From the NCBI RefSeq assembly GCF_040782645.1, contig NZ_CP160403.1, forward strand, positions 8,591,001-8,655,000: a stretch of 64,000 bases of DNA, in the 5' to 3' direction. This DNA comes from Streptomyces sp. HUAS ZL42 (GTDB lineage: Bacteria; Actinomycetota; Actinomycetes; Streptomycetales; Streptomycetaceae). Of this stretch, positions 27,380-37,200 are shown in pieces. Position 1 is the stretch's first letter; each line of letters begins with the position of its first letter. The translations under genes were made by a program, and so were the position numbers. The notes under the pieces are model-generated. The model did not search any database and was not told the DNA's origin. It saw only the letters and a list, made by a program, of their open reading frames with translations.

Positions 27380-28866
27380 AGAGGGTGTTCGTGGCGCCGG
27401 ACCCGGGGCGGACGCGGTTGCGCTTCGCCGCGCGCGCCGTCCTCGGCGTCGGGTCGGCGGTTGTCCTCTGTGGCCTCGCGGGGCACTCCCTCACCGGCGC
27501 CGTCACCGGCGGTCTGGCCGCGCTGCTCGCCCTGTTCACCGTCACCGACGCCACGGTCCGCGGGCAGGCCGTCACGACCGCGCTGCTGCCCGCCGTCGGC
27601 CTGCCCGTGCTCGTCGCCGCGGCCGAGCTCCACGACCACCCGGTGGCGCGCGACCTCACCTTCCTCGTCGTGGTCGGCGCGGGCGTGTACGCACGCCGGT
27701 GGGGGCCGCGCGGCCACAGCCTCGGCGTGTTCGCGTTCATGACCTTCTTCGTGGCGCAGTTCCTGCACGCCACCCCCGCGCAACTGCCCGAACTGCACGC
27801 CGCCGTACTCCTGTCCGTGCTCGCCGCCTCCGCCGTGCGCTTCGGGCTGTGGTGCTACGAGCGCCGCCTGCCCCCGGCCGCCGTACCCGCGCCCCCGGGC
27901 GGCGCCGGTCTGGCCCGGGTCACCACCCGCCAGGCGGTCCAGGCGACCGCGGGCGCGGCCTTCGCCCTCGTCGTGGGCCAGCTGGTGTCCGGGCAGCGCT
28001 GGTACTGGGCCGTCGGCGCCACCTGGTGGATCTTCGTGAACACCGTCTCGCGCGGCGAGACTCTGGTGCGCGGCTTCCGCAGGGTCCTCGGCACGGTGAT
28101 CGGCATCGGCCTCGGCCTGCTCGTCGCCGTCCCGGTGAACGGAGCCGCCCTGCCCACGGCCGTACTCGTCTCCGTGTGCGTCTTCGGCATCTTCTACACG
28201 GCCGCCGTTTCCTACACCTGGATGATGCTCTGGGTCACCCTGCTCGCCGAGCTGCTCTACGGCCTCCTCGGCGTGCTCGAGCCGGGCCTGCTCGCGCTGC
28301 GGCTGGCGGAGACCGGCGTCGGGGCCCTCGGCGCCCTGCTGGCAGTGATCTTCGTCCTGCCCGTCACCACCCACGCCGTCACCGACGCCTGGATCCAGCG
28401 CGCCCTGCGCTGCGTCCACGCCTGCACCGCAGCGGCCGCTGCCCGCCTCGCGGGCGACACGAGCGCCGATCCGGCCCCCGGCGTGGCCGAACTGGAGCAA
28501 CTGCTGGGGCGGGTACGGCTCTCCGTCGCCCCGCTCGTGCACCCGCTCAACCCCATGCTCGGCCGCAAGCGGCGCGCCCGCCAGGTGCTCGCCCTGCTCG
28601 ACGACTGCGCCCGGGAGATCCGCGGCCTCGTCTCCGTCGCCGCAGACCCGGACGCCTCGCACGACGCCCGCCTGGCCGCCGCCTGCTGGCGGGTGCAGTC
28701 GGCCGTGGAGGCGCTCACCGAGCGCGGAGCCGGCCAGGTGGCCGTCGCCGCCGAGCAGCCGGTGACGGAGCCCGCGCTGGCCCATCTGCACGGTCTGGAG
28801 CGCGCGCTGGCCGAGCTCGCGACGCCACTGCGCACCCCCTCGGGTTCACCGCTCGTCGGAGCCTGA
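27373..28866 (+). CDS. FUSC-family (aromatic acid exporter-like) membrane protein
   Basis: 497 residues, GTG start. Two blocks of about six hydrophobic segments (residues 15-160 and 190-340) are separated by a short Pro-rich loop, with a soluble helical C-terminal half (LEQLLGRVRLSVAPLVHPLN). QRWYWAVGATWWIFVNTVSR and GETLVRGFRRVLGTVIGIGLG are the conserved second-half motifs of FUSC proteins. They are presumed exporters of aromatic or hydrophobic compounds. The 5' region carries a terminator and leader peptide, pointing to inducible expression. Confidence 0.85.
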   Translation: MLKRVFVAPDPGRTRLRFAARAVLGVGSAVVLCGLAGHSLTGAVTGGLAALLALFTVTDATVRGQAVTTALLPAVGLPVLVAAAELHDHPVARDLTFLVVVGAGVYARRWGPRGHSLGVFAFMTFFVAQFLHATPAQLPELHAAVLLSVLAASAVRFGLWCYERRLPPAAVPAPPGGAGLARVTTRQAVQATAGAAFALVVGQLVSGQRWYWAVGATWWIFVNTVSRGETLVRGFRRVLGTVIGIGLGLLVAVPVNGAALPTAVLVSVCVFGIFYTAAVSYTWMMLWVTLLAELLYGLLGVLEPGLLALRLAETGVGALGALLAVIFVLPVTTHAVTDAWIQRALRCVHACTAAAAARLAGDTSADPAPGVAELEQLLGRVRLSVAPLVHPLNPMLGRKRRARQVLALLDDCAREIRGLVSVAADPDASHDARLAAACWRVQSAVEALTERGAGQVAVAAEQPVTEPALAHLHGLERALAELATPLRTPSGSPLVGA

Positions 28867-28870
28867 CCGG

Positions 28871-28890
28871 GCCCGAGGAAGGCCTCGGGC
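28871..28890 (+). terminator. Hairpin after FUSC gene
   Basis: GCCCGAGG (28871-28878), loop AAGG, CCTCGGGC (28883-28890), four bases after the FUSC stop. There is no T-run. A plausible terminator separating FUSC from the NO synthase gene. Confidence 0.6.
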
Positions 28891-28900
28891 CGCCTCCAAC

Positions 28901-28948
28901 GTGGATTTACCGGCCAAGGTGGATTTATCGGCCATCTACAGGGTGGAT
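28901..28948. repeat. Tandem direct repeats upstream of NO synthase gene
   Basis: GTGGATTTACCGGCCA (28901-28916) and GTGGATTTATCGGCCA (28919-28934) match 15 of 16 at an 18-bp period; a third GTGGAT is at 28943-28948. They lie 95-143 bases before the NO synthase start and look like iterated regulator sites. Confidence 0.6.
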
Positions 28949-29043
28949 CAGGTCACGGGGCGGGTAACTCCGCCGCTATCCGACGCACGCACCCCGCGGG
29001 CCGTGCGGGAGCGGCCCGCGGGGGAGCCGCCTGGGGGTGTGCC

Positions 29044-30390
29044 ATGCGGAACTTCCCACGCCGCGACAGGGTCGTTCGCCGCGACGGGGCGGAGGGGCCG
29101 GGCGGCTGGCTGGACCGGCTGGAGTGCGACACCCGGACAGCCGGCCGGCAGACGGCGGGCGGGCCGCCCACCGCCGTCGCCCGAGTGACCGGCCTCCAGG
29201 GGCGGCTGCTGACGGGCGGCCCACCCGCCGCCGTACGCCACGAGCCGCCACCGTACGGCCTTCTGCGCGCCGCCACCGAGTTCCTCACTCTCCATCACAC
29301 CGAGGAACAGCTCGGCGACCCGGCCCGCCGTATCGCCGCCGCGCATGCCGAGATCGCGGACACCGGCACGTACCGGCACACCCGGGACGAGCTCGTCTTC
29401 GGCGCCCGCGTCGCCTGGCGCAACGCCAACCGGTGCATCGGGCGCCTGTACTGGCGCTCGCTGCACGTGCGCGACCTGCGGGACGTGTGCGACGCGCGGC
29501 ACGTGGCCGAGGCGTCCGCCGAGCATCTGCGCGAGGCCACGCGCCACGGCCGGATCCGCGCCGTGATCACCGTCTTCGCGCCCGACGAGCCGGGCCGCCC
29601 CGGCCCGCGGATCTGGAACGAACAGCTCGTCCGGTACGCCGGCTACACCGGCCCGGACGGCACCGTCACCGGCGACCCGCGCAACGCCGGCCTCACCGCG
29701 CTCGCCCTGCGCCTGGGCTGGCCCGGCGGCCCCGGAACCCCCTTCGACGTGCTCCCCCTGCTGGTCCAGGGCGCCGGCGACGACACGCCGGGCTGGTTCC
29801 ACCTGCCGGACGACGCCGTCCTCGAGGTCGCCCTCACGCACCCCGAGTACACCTGGTGGCGGGCCCTGGGCCTGCGCTGGCACGCCGTACCCGCCCTGTC
29901 CAACATGTGCCTGGAGATCGGCGGCATCTGCTACCCCGCCGCCCCCTTCAACGGCTGGTACATGGGCACCGAGATCGGCGCCCGCAACCTCGCCGACACC
30001 GATCGCTACGACCTCCTCCCGCGCATCGCCGCCCATCTGGGCCTCGACACCCGCAGTGACCGCTCCCTCTGGAAGGACCGCGCGCTGGTGGAGCTGAACC
30101 GCTCGGTGCTGCACTCCTTCGACCGCGCCGGAGTCACCGTCACCGACCACCACACCGAGTCCCGGCGCTTCCTCGACCACCTCGGCCGCGAGGAGCGTAA
30201 AGGACGCCGGGTGGGCGCCGACTGGTCGTGGATCGTGCCGCCCATGTCCGCCAGCGCCACGCCGGTCTTCCACCGGACGTACGAGACCGTCGAGCGGCAT
30301 CCGTCGTACGTCCATCACCCGGAGGCCCGCGCCCGGGCCAGGGGCGACACGGGCGGAGGGCCGGCCCGAGACGACGGAGGCCTGGTCTAG
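29044..30390 (+). CDS. nos: Nitric oxide synthase, oxygenase domain only
   Basis: 448 residues. The heme-thiolate motif WRNANRCIGR puts the ligand at Cys131. NMCLEIGGICYPAAPFNGWY (substrate and pterin region) and the C-terminal ADWSWIVPPMSASATPVFHR are typical of bacterial NOS. It converts arginine to citrulline and NO, taking electrons from general reductases because the reductase domain is absent. Compared with Bacillus NOS (about 363 residues) there is a ~70-residue N-terminal extension, so a later start is possible. No thaxtomin genes are nearby, so this is not obviously the TxtD context. Confidence 0.93.
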   Translation: MRNFPRRDRVVRRDGAEGPGGWLDRLECDTRTAGRQTAGGPPTAVARVTGLQGRLLTGGPPAAVRHEPPPYGLLRAATEFLTLHHTEEQLGDPARRIAAAHAEIADTGTYRHTRDELVFGARVAWRNANRCIGRLYWRSLHVRDLRDVCDARHVAEASAEHLREATRHGRIRAVITVFAPDEPGRPGPRIWNEQLVRYAGYTGPDGTVTGDPRNAGLTALALRLGWPGGPGTPFDVLPLLVQGAGDDTPGWFHLPDDAVLEVALTHPEYTWWRALGLRWHAVPALSNMCLEIGGICYPAAPFNGWYMGTEIGARNLADTDRYDLLPRIAAHLGLDTRSDRSLWKDRALVELNRSVLHSFDRAGVTVTDHHTESRRFLDHLGREERKGRRVGADWSWIVPPMSASATPVFHRTYETVERHPSYVHHPEARARARGDTGGGPARDDGGLV

Positions 30391-30451
30391 ACCGCTGGTG
30401 ATCGACTGCTACCGTCACCCCCGGGACAGCGGCGGACGAGAGGGGACAGCG

Positions 30452-31492
30452 GTGACAGACGACGGCAGGCGGCGACGGCGGGCGTTCATCGGGTCGTTCA
30501 CGGCGGCCGGAGGTCCCGGGCTCGTGACGGCGGCCGTGGACGCGGACAGCGGCGCGCTGACCGTCCTGAGCAGCATGAACGGCGTGCCCGATCCTTCATA
30601 CCTGGCCCTGGGGCCCGGCGGGGACATGCTCTACGCGGTCAGCGAGACGGCCGACGGCGCGGTGGCCGCTTACCGAGTGACCGGCGACGAACCGGAGCCG
30701 GCCGGCCGGCCGGTCGCCGTCGGCGGCAGCGGTCCCACGCACCTCGGCCTGTACGCCGGGCACGTCCTGACGGCCAACTACGGCTCCGGCAGCGTCACCG
30801 CCGTGCCGGTCCGCTCCGACGGCACTCTGGCGTCCGCCCCGTCCGGCCTGCTCCAGCACGCCGGCTCCGGCCCCCACACGCGTCGGCAGCAGGGCCCCCA
30901 CGCCCACCAGGTACAGGCCGACCCGAGCGGCCGCTGGGCGGTCAGCGTCGACCTCGGCACGGATTCCGTACGGGTGTGCGGGCTGGAGGGCGGCAGCCCC
31001 GTACTCCATCGCGAGTTCGCCCTGCGGCCCGGCTCCGGACCCCGGCACCTGGCCTTCCACCCCGACGGCTCGGCCGCGTACGTGGTGAACGAACTCACCC
31101 CCACCGTCACCGTCTGCCGCTGGGACGCCGCGGGCGGCTCGCTGAAGCCGCTCGCCGAGACACGCCTGCTGCCCGGCGCCCCGGCCGGCGACGCGTACCC
31201 CTCGGGCGTCGTCGTGTCCCCCGACGGCCGCTTCGTGTGGACGGCGACCCGGGGCGAGGACGTGCTGTCGGTGTTCGTCGTCGAGGCGGCCGGGGAGGTG
31301 CTGCGCCTGGTCGGCACGGTGCCCTGCGGAGGGCACTGGCCGCGGGCGATCGCGGAGTCGCACGGCTTCCTGTACGTCGCGAACGAGCGCTCCGGGGACG
31401 TGACCTGGTTCCGCCTCGACCCGGACACGGGACTGCCGCGCCGCGAAGGCTCGATCGAGGTGGCCGCGGCGTCCTGTGTGGTCTTCGGCTGA
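30452..31492 (+). CDS. Lactonase-family seven-bladed beta-propeller protein
   Basis: 346 residues from the GTG at 30452 (AGAGGGGAC upstream). Repeats of the type PDPSYLALGPGGDMLYAVSE, GPHAHQVQADPSGRWAVSVD and GPRHLAFHPDGSAAYVVNEL are those of Pgl/YbhE-type 6-phosphogluconolactonases. No signal peptide is seen, so it is cytoplasmic. The true substrate could be another lactone; no pentose-phosphate genes lie nearby. Confidence 0.85.
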   Translation: MTDDGRRRRRAFIGSFTAAGGPGLVTAAVDADSGALTVLSSMNGVPDPSYLALGPGGDMLYAVSETADGAVAAYRVTGDEPEPAGRPVAVGGSGPTHLGLYAGHVLTANYGSGSVTAVPVRSDGTLASAPSGLLQHAGSGPHTRRQQGPHAHQVQADPSGRWAVSVDLGTDSVRVCGLEGGSPVLHREFALRPGSGPRHLAFHPDGSAAYVVNELTPTVTVCRWDAAGGSLKPLAETRLLPGAPAGDAYPSGVVVSPDGRFVWTATRGEDVLSVFVVEAAGEVLRLVGTVPCGGHWPRAIAESHGFLYVANERSGDVTWFRLDPDTGLPRREGSIEVAAASCVVFG

Positions 31493-31535
31493 GCCGAGGC
31501 CCGCCCGGGTGGTTCAAGCCCGGGCCGATGCGCAC

Positions 31536-31572
31536 GAAGGGCCCGCTCCTCGCGCCGAGGAGCGGGCCCTTC
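31536..31572. terminator. Bidirectional terminator, 17-bp perfect stem
   Basis: Arms 31536-31552 (GAAGGGCCCGCTCCTCG) and 31556-31572 (its exact complement) around the loop CGC. It lies between the convergent lactonase and CbiX-like genes and can terminate both; each strand ends in a short CTTC. Confidence 0.85.
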
Positions 31573-31596
31573 GTCCACGAGCGCCTTACGGGAGTA

Positions 31597-32517
31597 TCAG
31601 CGCACCGGCGCGCCCTGCGCCTGCTGCGGGGCGATGCCGAGGGCCGTCGTGTACTTGCCCAGAGCGAGCTTGCCGATGGCCGGGTACGGGCCGAGGGCCT
31701 CGGCGGCGGAACAGCCCGCCTCCCTGGCCGCCTCGGCGATCAGGTCCGGGTCGATCTCCGGGCCTATCAGGTACGGCGCCAGCGCCAGCTGCTGAGAGCC
31801 CGAGGAGCGCAGCTGCTCGGCCACGGAGGCGATCGAGCCCTCCTGGTCCAGGGCCGCCGCCATCACCGGGACGGCGAGACGCGCGGCGAGCAGCATGCCC
31901 GTGATCCCGGCCGCCTGCACGGCCTCGTCCCCGCCCACGGAGGCCAGGATGATGCCGTCCGCCGCGGTCGCCACGGTGAACAGGCGGGCGCGGTCGGCGC
32001 GGGCCAGGCCGGCCTCGGACAGGCGCACGTGCAGGCCCTCGGCGAGCAGCGGGTGCGGGCCGAGCGCATCGGTCAGGTCGGCGGCGACCCGGCTGTCCAT
32101 CACGGCCTGGCGGATCTGGCGCAGCAGCGCGCTGTCCGGGCCGGCGAGCAGCGGCACGACGACGGCGACCGGACCGTCGGGCTCCTTGGCCTCCACACCG
32201 GCGGCCAGGGCCTGCTCATAGCGGGCGGTGCGCTCGTCGGCGGCCTGCGCGAGCACGGACTGGAGCGTGGGGAACTCCGTGTCGTCACCGTCGAGGTAAC
32301 CGATCCGGGCGTCGAGGCCGGGGAGCTCGGAGCGCGCGATGCTCACTATCTCCTCGGCGAGGCCGCGCGTGGCGGCGCTGGGCGTGCCCGGAACCGCGAG
32401 GACGAGCGCGGGCGCGCCCTCGGGAGCCGCCAGGGGCTCGGGTCGGCGGTGCCGCCCGGGCTGGCGGGGGCGCGGCATTCGTACTGGGAGGCCGGCGGGC
32501 CCAGTGGGGGAGCTCAT
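31597..32517 (-). CDS. CbiX-like (sirohydrochlorin chelatase family) protein
   Basis: 306 residues in two tandem chelatase-like halves, each with the family ending (LGPHPLLAEGLHVRL in the first, LGPYPAIGKLALGKY in the second). CbiX enzymes insert cobalt or iron into sirohydrochlorin using His in an HGSR motif. Here the equivalent positions read LAVPGTPSAAT and PLLAGPDSALL, so neither metal-site His is visible. It may be non-catalytic or use another metal site. An internal ATG at MPRPRQPGRH is an alternative start. Monocistronic. Confidence 0.75.
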   Translation of the reverse strand: MSSPTGPAGLPVRMPRPRQPGRHRRPEPLAAPEGAPALVLAVPGTPSAATRGLAEEIVSIARSELPGLDARIGYLDGDDTEFPTLQSVLAQAADERTARYEQALAAGVEAKEPDGPVAVVVPLLAGPDSALLRQIRQAVMDSRVAADLTDALGPHPLLAEGLHVRLSEAGLARADRARLFTVATAADGIILASVGGDEAVQAAGITGMLLAARLAVPVMAAALDQEGSIASVAEQLRSSGSQQLALAPYLIGPEIDPDLIAEAAREAGCSAAEALGPYPAIGKLALGKYTTALGIAPQQAQGAPVR

Positions 32518-32779
32518 GGCGCCGCATGTTACTGGTTTCCTGGGCTCCTCTGTTCGGGGAGGGTGCAGGTGAGCGGTATCCGTCCTGTTTTGTCTGATGA
32601 GTTACGTACAGATCAGAAGTGATCGGCGTGTTTTCCGGGCGACTTGCCCCGGAAGGGGATCAATCCCCCTCTCGGAATGTTGATCAGGCTGCCGGGTAGC
32701 GGCCGCAACTCCGGCGCGACCGCGTGGGGGCCTCCGTGTTTGTGCGGGAGCGCGGTGTGTGCCAGTAGGGTGACGCGCT
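32518..32779. promoter_or_regulatory. Divergent promoter region with palindrome
   Basis: Relatively AT-rich spacer between the divergent CbiX-like and uracil-DNA glycosylase genes. It contains GGGGAT (32655-32660) and ATCCCC (32663-32668) as a perfect dyad with a 2-bp spacer, and two TGATC-containing stretches. No coding region is seen. Confidence 0.4.
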
Positions 32780-33457
32780 GTGGCACCACGACCCTTGCAT
32801 GAACTTGTCGAAGCAGGCTGGGCGAAGGCTCTCGAACCTGCGGCCGAACGTATCGCCGTGATGGGGGACTTCCTCCGGGCCGAGATAGCGGCCGGCCGGA
32901 CCTACCTTCCGTCCGGAGCGAATGTCCTGCGGGCCTTTCAACAGCCCTTCGACGACGTTCGCGTCCTGATCGTGGGTCAGGACCCCTATCCCACACCGGG
33001 TATGGCGATCGGGTTGAGTTTCGCGGTCTCGCCTGAGGTGCGTTCGTTGCCGGGCAGTCTGGAGAACATCTTCCGGGAGATGCACTCCGACCTCGGGCTG
33101 CCCAGGCCGTCCAACGGCGATCTGACGCCGTGGACCCAGCAGGGCGTGCTGTTGCTCAACAGGGCGCTCACCACGGCCCCGCGCAAGCCGGGCGCCCACC
33201 GAGGCAAGGGGTGGGAGGAGGTCACCGAGCAGGCCATCCGGGCGTTGGCCGCGCGGGGAAAGCCGCTGGTGTCGATCCTGTGGGGGCGCGACGCACGCAA
33301 TCTGCGTCCGCTGCTCGGAGATCTTCCGGCGATCGAGTCGGCTCATCCCTCGCCGATGTCGGCGGACCGGGGCTTCTTCGGCTCGCGGCCGTTCAGCCGG
33401 GCCAACGACCTGCTGCTGCGGCAGGGTGCGCAACCGGTGGACTGGCGACTGCCGTAG
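32780..33457 (+). CDS. ung: Uracil-DNA glycosylase
   Basis: 225 residues, GTG start. The water-activating loop [18 protein letters not shown] and the Leu-intercalation loop [18 protein letters not shown] are intact, as are [10 protein letters not shown] and [10 protein letters not shown]. It removes uracil from DNA in base-excision repair. It is a standard family 1 enzyme of normal length. Streptomyces often have two ung genes; which this is cannot be told. Confidence 0.95.
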   Translation: MAPRPLHELVEAGWAKALEPAAERIAVMGDFLRAEIAAGRTYLPSGANVLRAFQQPFDDVRVLIVGQDPYPTPGMAIGLSFAVSPEVRSLPGSLENIFREMHSDLGLPRPSNGDLTPWTQQGVLLLNRALTTAPRKPGAHRGKGWEEVTEQAIRALAARGKPLVSILWGRDARNLRPLLGDLPAIESAHPSPMSADRGFFGSRPFSRANDLLLRQGAQPVDWRLP

Positions 33458-33694
33458 GGCAGGGTGCGCGCGGCCGCGGCGCGGTCAAGTTCCGAGCCGG
33501 GTCGATCGGGATCCGCCGGCGACGGTGCCGTGCCGGACGAGGAGCGCCGGTCGAGGGCGATGCCGACGGGGGCCTCCAGCGGCTCGTCAAGGACGTCGAG
33601 GTCGCGCAGGCGGATCAGCACGGCATCCCGGGGCGGAGTCCTCGGAGGGGGCGGCCGCTTCCGGTATCCGGAACTCCGCCCGACCAGTTGTCCT

Positions 33695-33790
33695 CGTGGT
33701 CGGCGCGGGAGCGCGGCCCAGCGGGTCCGGGGAGGTGTGGCGGCCGGGCGCGGAGCCGTAGTGGCGGAAGCAGTCAGTCGTCCGGCAAGG
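33695..33790 (-). pseudogene. Rhs core remnant downstream of immunity gene
   Basis: On the minus strand one frame reads CFRHYGSAPGRHTSPDPLG, a degenerate copy of the Rhs core end FRHYDPETGRYASPDPLG in the intact toxin, followed by RAPAPTTRTTG and unrelated residues. It begins about 20 bp past the stop of the immunity gene. It marks a displaced Rhs tip. The adjacent 33458-33694 has another high-GC3 minus-strand stretch (LIRLRDLDVLDEPLEAPVGI, about 33460-33621) that I cannot assign. Confidence 0.6.
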
Positions 33791-33810
33791 GGTTCCGCGG
33801 AAAGCAGGCC

Positions 33811-34140
33811 CTACTCCAGTTCCGCCGCACGCCTGCGGAGGTCCTCGGCGAACGTGTCCCAGTCGGGTCCGAAGGACAGCAGGTCCGCCGCCGCCTCCCG
33901 GAGCAGCCGCGGGTCGTCAGGACGCTGCAGGCAAGCCAGGCGATAGGCGAGATTCCGGGCCCAGGGCGGCAGGGCCATCCAGTCCTCGGCGAGGACGTCC
34001 CGGAGCATGGCGAGGATCTCGTCGGCCGTCGCGAAGGTGAGCTTCTCGACGAACTCCCGGGCCGCTTCGTTGACCTGCCGGCTGTCGGCGCCGTCGATCG
34101 CCTGGCTGAGGCTCCTGGCCGCGGGGGTCGGATCGGGCAT
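33811..34140 (-). CDS. Candidate immunity protein for Rhs toxin
   Basis: 109 residues from the ATG at 34140, which has AGGAG upstream. The protein is acidic and predicted all-helical (VNEAAREFVEKLTFATADEI, LLREAAADLLSFGPDWDTFA), with no signal or membrane segment. It lies 139 bp downstream of the Rhs toxin on the same strand, the position of immunity genes in polymorphic toxin loci. I do not recognise the family; the role is inferred from position. Confidence 0.6.
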   Translation of the reverse strand: MPDPTPAARSLSQAIDGADSRQVNEAAREFVEKLTFATADEILAMLRDVLAEDWMALPPWARNLAYRLACLQRPDDPRLLREAAADLLSFGPDWDTFAEDLRRRAAELE

Positions 34141-34279
34141 CTCTCGCTTCTCCTGACGGATTTCCTCCGGCGCCGCGGAGGGCCGGGGTGCTCGTGGACG
34201 GTACGGGCGCCCAGACCTTAGCAGCAGACCCCGGCGCCGCCCGGGCAACCGGTGCGGTGCCGGAATCGGGGACCGGCCG

Positions 34280-37200
34280 CTACGGGTTGAGCCAATAGGT
34301 GGACAGTTGGTATGCGCCGTCGGGCCGCTGGATGACCCGGTAGCCGACGTCGTGCCCGTCGATCTGCACCGACCTGTCGAGCGGTCCGGTGAACTCGGGT
34401 GTCCTGGCTCGGGGAACGACCCCGCCGTCCTTCATGTACGCGTACACGTCCGAGACGATCGCCTGTTCGATCTGGTCGGGCTTCAAGTTGGTGGTGCGCA
34501 GATCGTTCGTGGTTCCGTCAGGTCCGGTGTGGGCTCGGTCGTAGCCGTGGCCGGTGTTGAAGTGCCACTGGTCGTCGCCCACCATGGCGGAGCGTTTGAG
34601 GTCCTGCCCCTCGCCCTTGGACGTGTACTCGCCGATGGTCGGGCCCTCGCCGTTCGGGTACGGCGACAGGCCGAAGGGGTCGCAGACCGTGTGCGGGTTG
34701 GTCACGTAGGCGACCGGGTTCGGCGCGGGTGAGAGCCCCAGCGGGTCCGGGGACGCGTACCGGCCGGTCTCCGGGTCGTAGTGACGGAAGAGGTTGTAGT
34801 GGAGGCCGGTCTCCGGGTCGTAGTACTGGCCGGGGAAGCGGAGCGGGGTGTAGGCCGTGCTGGAGCGGGACCAGGCGGTGGAACCCCACAGAGTGGTGCG
34901 GGTGCGCCAGGCGACGTTCCCGGACTCGTCGACCAGTTCGGTGGGCGCGCCGATCAGGTCGGTGACGATGGCGAAGAAGCGCCGGTCGATCTCCGCCTGC
35001 CGGGCGTCAGGGGTGAGGATGCGTTCGGTCTGCGCGAGGGGCACGAGGCCGCGGTGTTCCCAGGTGAGCGTCACCGGACGGGGCAGGTCGCCGGAGACGG
35101 TGGTCTGTTCGCAGAGGGTCAGGCCGTCCCAGGTGAAACGGACCTCCTCCGCCACGGTCTCGCCGTCCGCCGCCAGGCGCTGCTTGGCGGTGCGCCGGCC
35201 CAGGGGGTCGTAGCGGTAGCGCCAGCGGGTGCCGTCGGGGGTGACCACGGAGGTGAGGCGGTCCTCGGCGTCCCACGTGTAGCGCCAGGTGTCCGGTTTG
35301 CGGGAGAGCCGGGTCTTCTGGCGCAGGGTGACGCGGCCGAGGGCGTCGTGCTCGAAGCGGACGTCGCCCGCACGCGTGACGGTGGTGCCGGTGTAGGCGC
35401 GGGGGCCGGTGGCCTCGTGGCCGGGGTGCGAGTCGGGCCAGGCGGCCGAGGTCTGGTTGCCGCTCGCGTCGTAGGCGTACCGCTCGCTCCAGCCCCGTGC
35501 GTGGACGGCGGTGACCCGGCCGACCGGGTCGAGGTCGAAGGTGCGCGTTCCCGACACCCGGTCGGACGTCGCGGTGAGACGGCCGTCGGCGCGGTAGGCG
35601 TACGTACGCTCGTTGAGAGTGCGGGAACCGGCGGTCAGGTGCTGGGCGGACAGCCGGCCGGCCTCGTCCCAGGCGGAGGCCTGGCTGACGATGTCGTCGA
35701 AGACGCGCTCCACTTCGCGTCCGGCCGCGTCGTGCGTGAAAGTGATGTCGTGGCCGCCGGAGGACAACCGGGTGGGGCGGCCGGCGGCGTCGTAGGCGTA
35801 GCTCGTGACCAGTCCCGTGGGGGTGGTGCGACGGATCCGGCGGCCGGCTGCGTCGAAGGCGTGGTCCAGGGCGCGGCCGTCGACGAGTTCGGTCCTCAGC
35901 CGGCCGCACCGGTCGTAGCGGCGCACCAGTTCGCTGTCCGGACTCGACGCCTGGATCAGGCGTCCCGCGCGGTCGTAGGTGTGGACGGTGACCCGGCCCG
36001 CGACCTCCTTGCGGACCACCCGGCCGAGTTCGTCGTACACGTATGCGGCCACGCCGCCGAGGTGATCGGTCCGGGTGGTGAGCTGTCCGGCGGCGTCGAG
36101 GCCGTAGATGACGGTGCGGCCGTCGAAGTCGGTCTCGGAGACGAGCCGGCCGGCCCGGTCGTACCCGTACGTCCAGTCGAGCCCCTGCGGGTCGGTGACC
36201 CGGGTGAGCCGCAGGCCGGCGTCGTGCTCGAACTCGTACCGTGCGCCGTCCGGCAGGGTGCGGGCGGCGAGCAGGTCGAAGTGGGTGTACTCGAAGCGGG
36301 ACACCCCGCCCGCCGCGTCGGTGTGGGTGAGGCAGTTGCCCTCGCCGTCGTAGGTCCACGACTCGATGGCGCCGTCGGGGCCCGTGCGCCGGGCGAGCTG
36401 CCCGTCGGCGTGCCACTGAAGGCGGGTGACGGCGCCCACCGGGCCGGTGATACGGACAAGACGGCCGAGGGCGTCGCGTTCCAGCCGGGTGGTGCCGCCG
36501 GCCGGGTCGGTCACCTGAACCGGGCGGCCGGCGTCGTCGCAGAACACGACGGTGGTGGCCCCCAGGGCATCGGTGACGGACGTCAGGAGACCGGACTCGT
36601 CGTAGGTGTAGCGGGTGGTGCGGCCGGCCGGATCGGTGAGCGCCGTGCGGTTGCCACGCTCGTCGAACTCCTGGAGCCAGCGGGCGCCGTCCGGTTCGTG
36701 GCGCTCCGTGGGCAGGCCGGACGGGCCGCGTGTGACACGGAGTTCGCTGCCGTCGGGACGGGTGACCGTGACAAGCCGGCCCTCCTCGTCGTAGGAGTAC
36801 GCGGTGGTGCGGCCCAGTGGGTCCGTGCGGGTCAGCAGGTTGCCGCTTCTGTCGTGGGTGAATCGGGTGGTGTGGCCGAGCGGGTCGGTGGTGGCCAGGA
36901 CGCGGCAGCCCGCACCTATCAGGTGGCGGGTCGCGTGCCCGTCCGCGGTGGTGAGCGTGGTGGTGCGGTGGCCTGTCTCCGGGTGCGGCTCGGTGTAGGC
37001 CAGAGTGATCTGGACATGGCCGGCCTCACCGCCCTCGGCGACGACCCGGTCCCGGTCGTCGTAGACGTAGTCGTAGCGGCTTGCGTTGGAGTCGATCCAG
37101 GCGATGACGCGGCGGCGGTCGTCGTAGACGAACGTGGTGGTGGCGCCCGACGGCTTGGTGACGGCGGTGAGGTTGCCGTCCTCGTAGCCGTAGCCCATCA

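Noticed and set aside
29044..33457. A thaxtomin-type cluster around the NO synthase
   Set aside because: No nonribosomal synthetase or TxtE-like P450 flanks the gene in the window.
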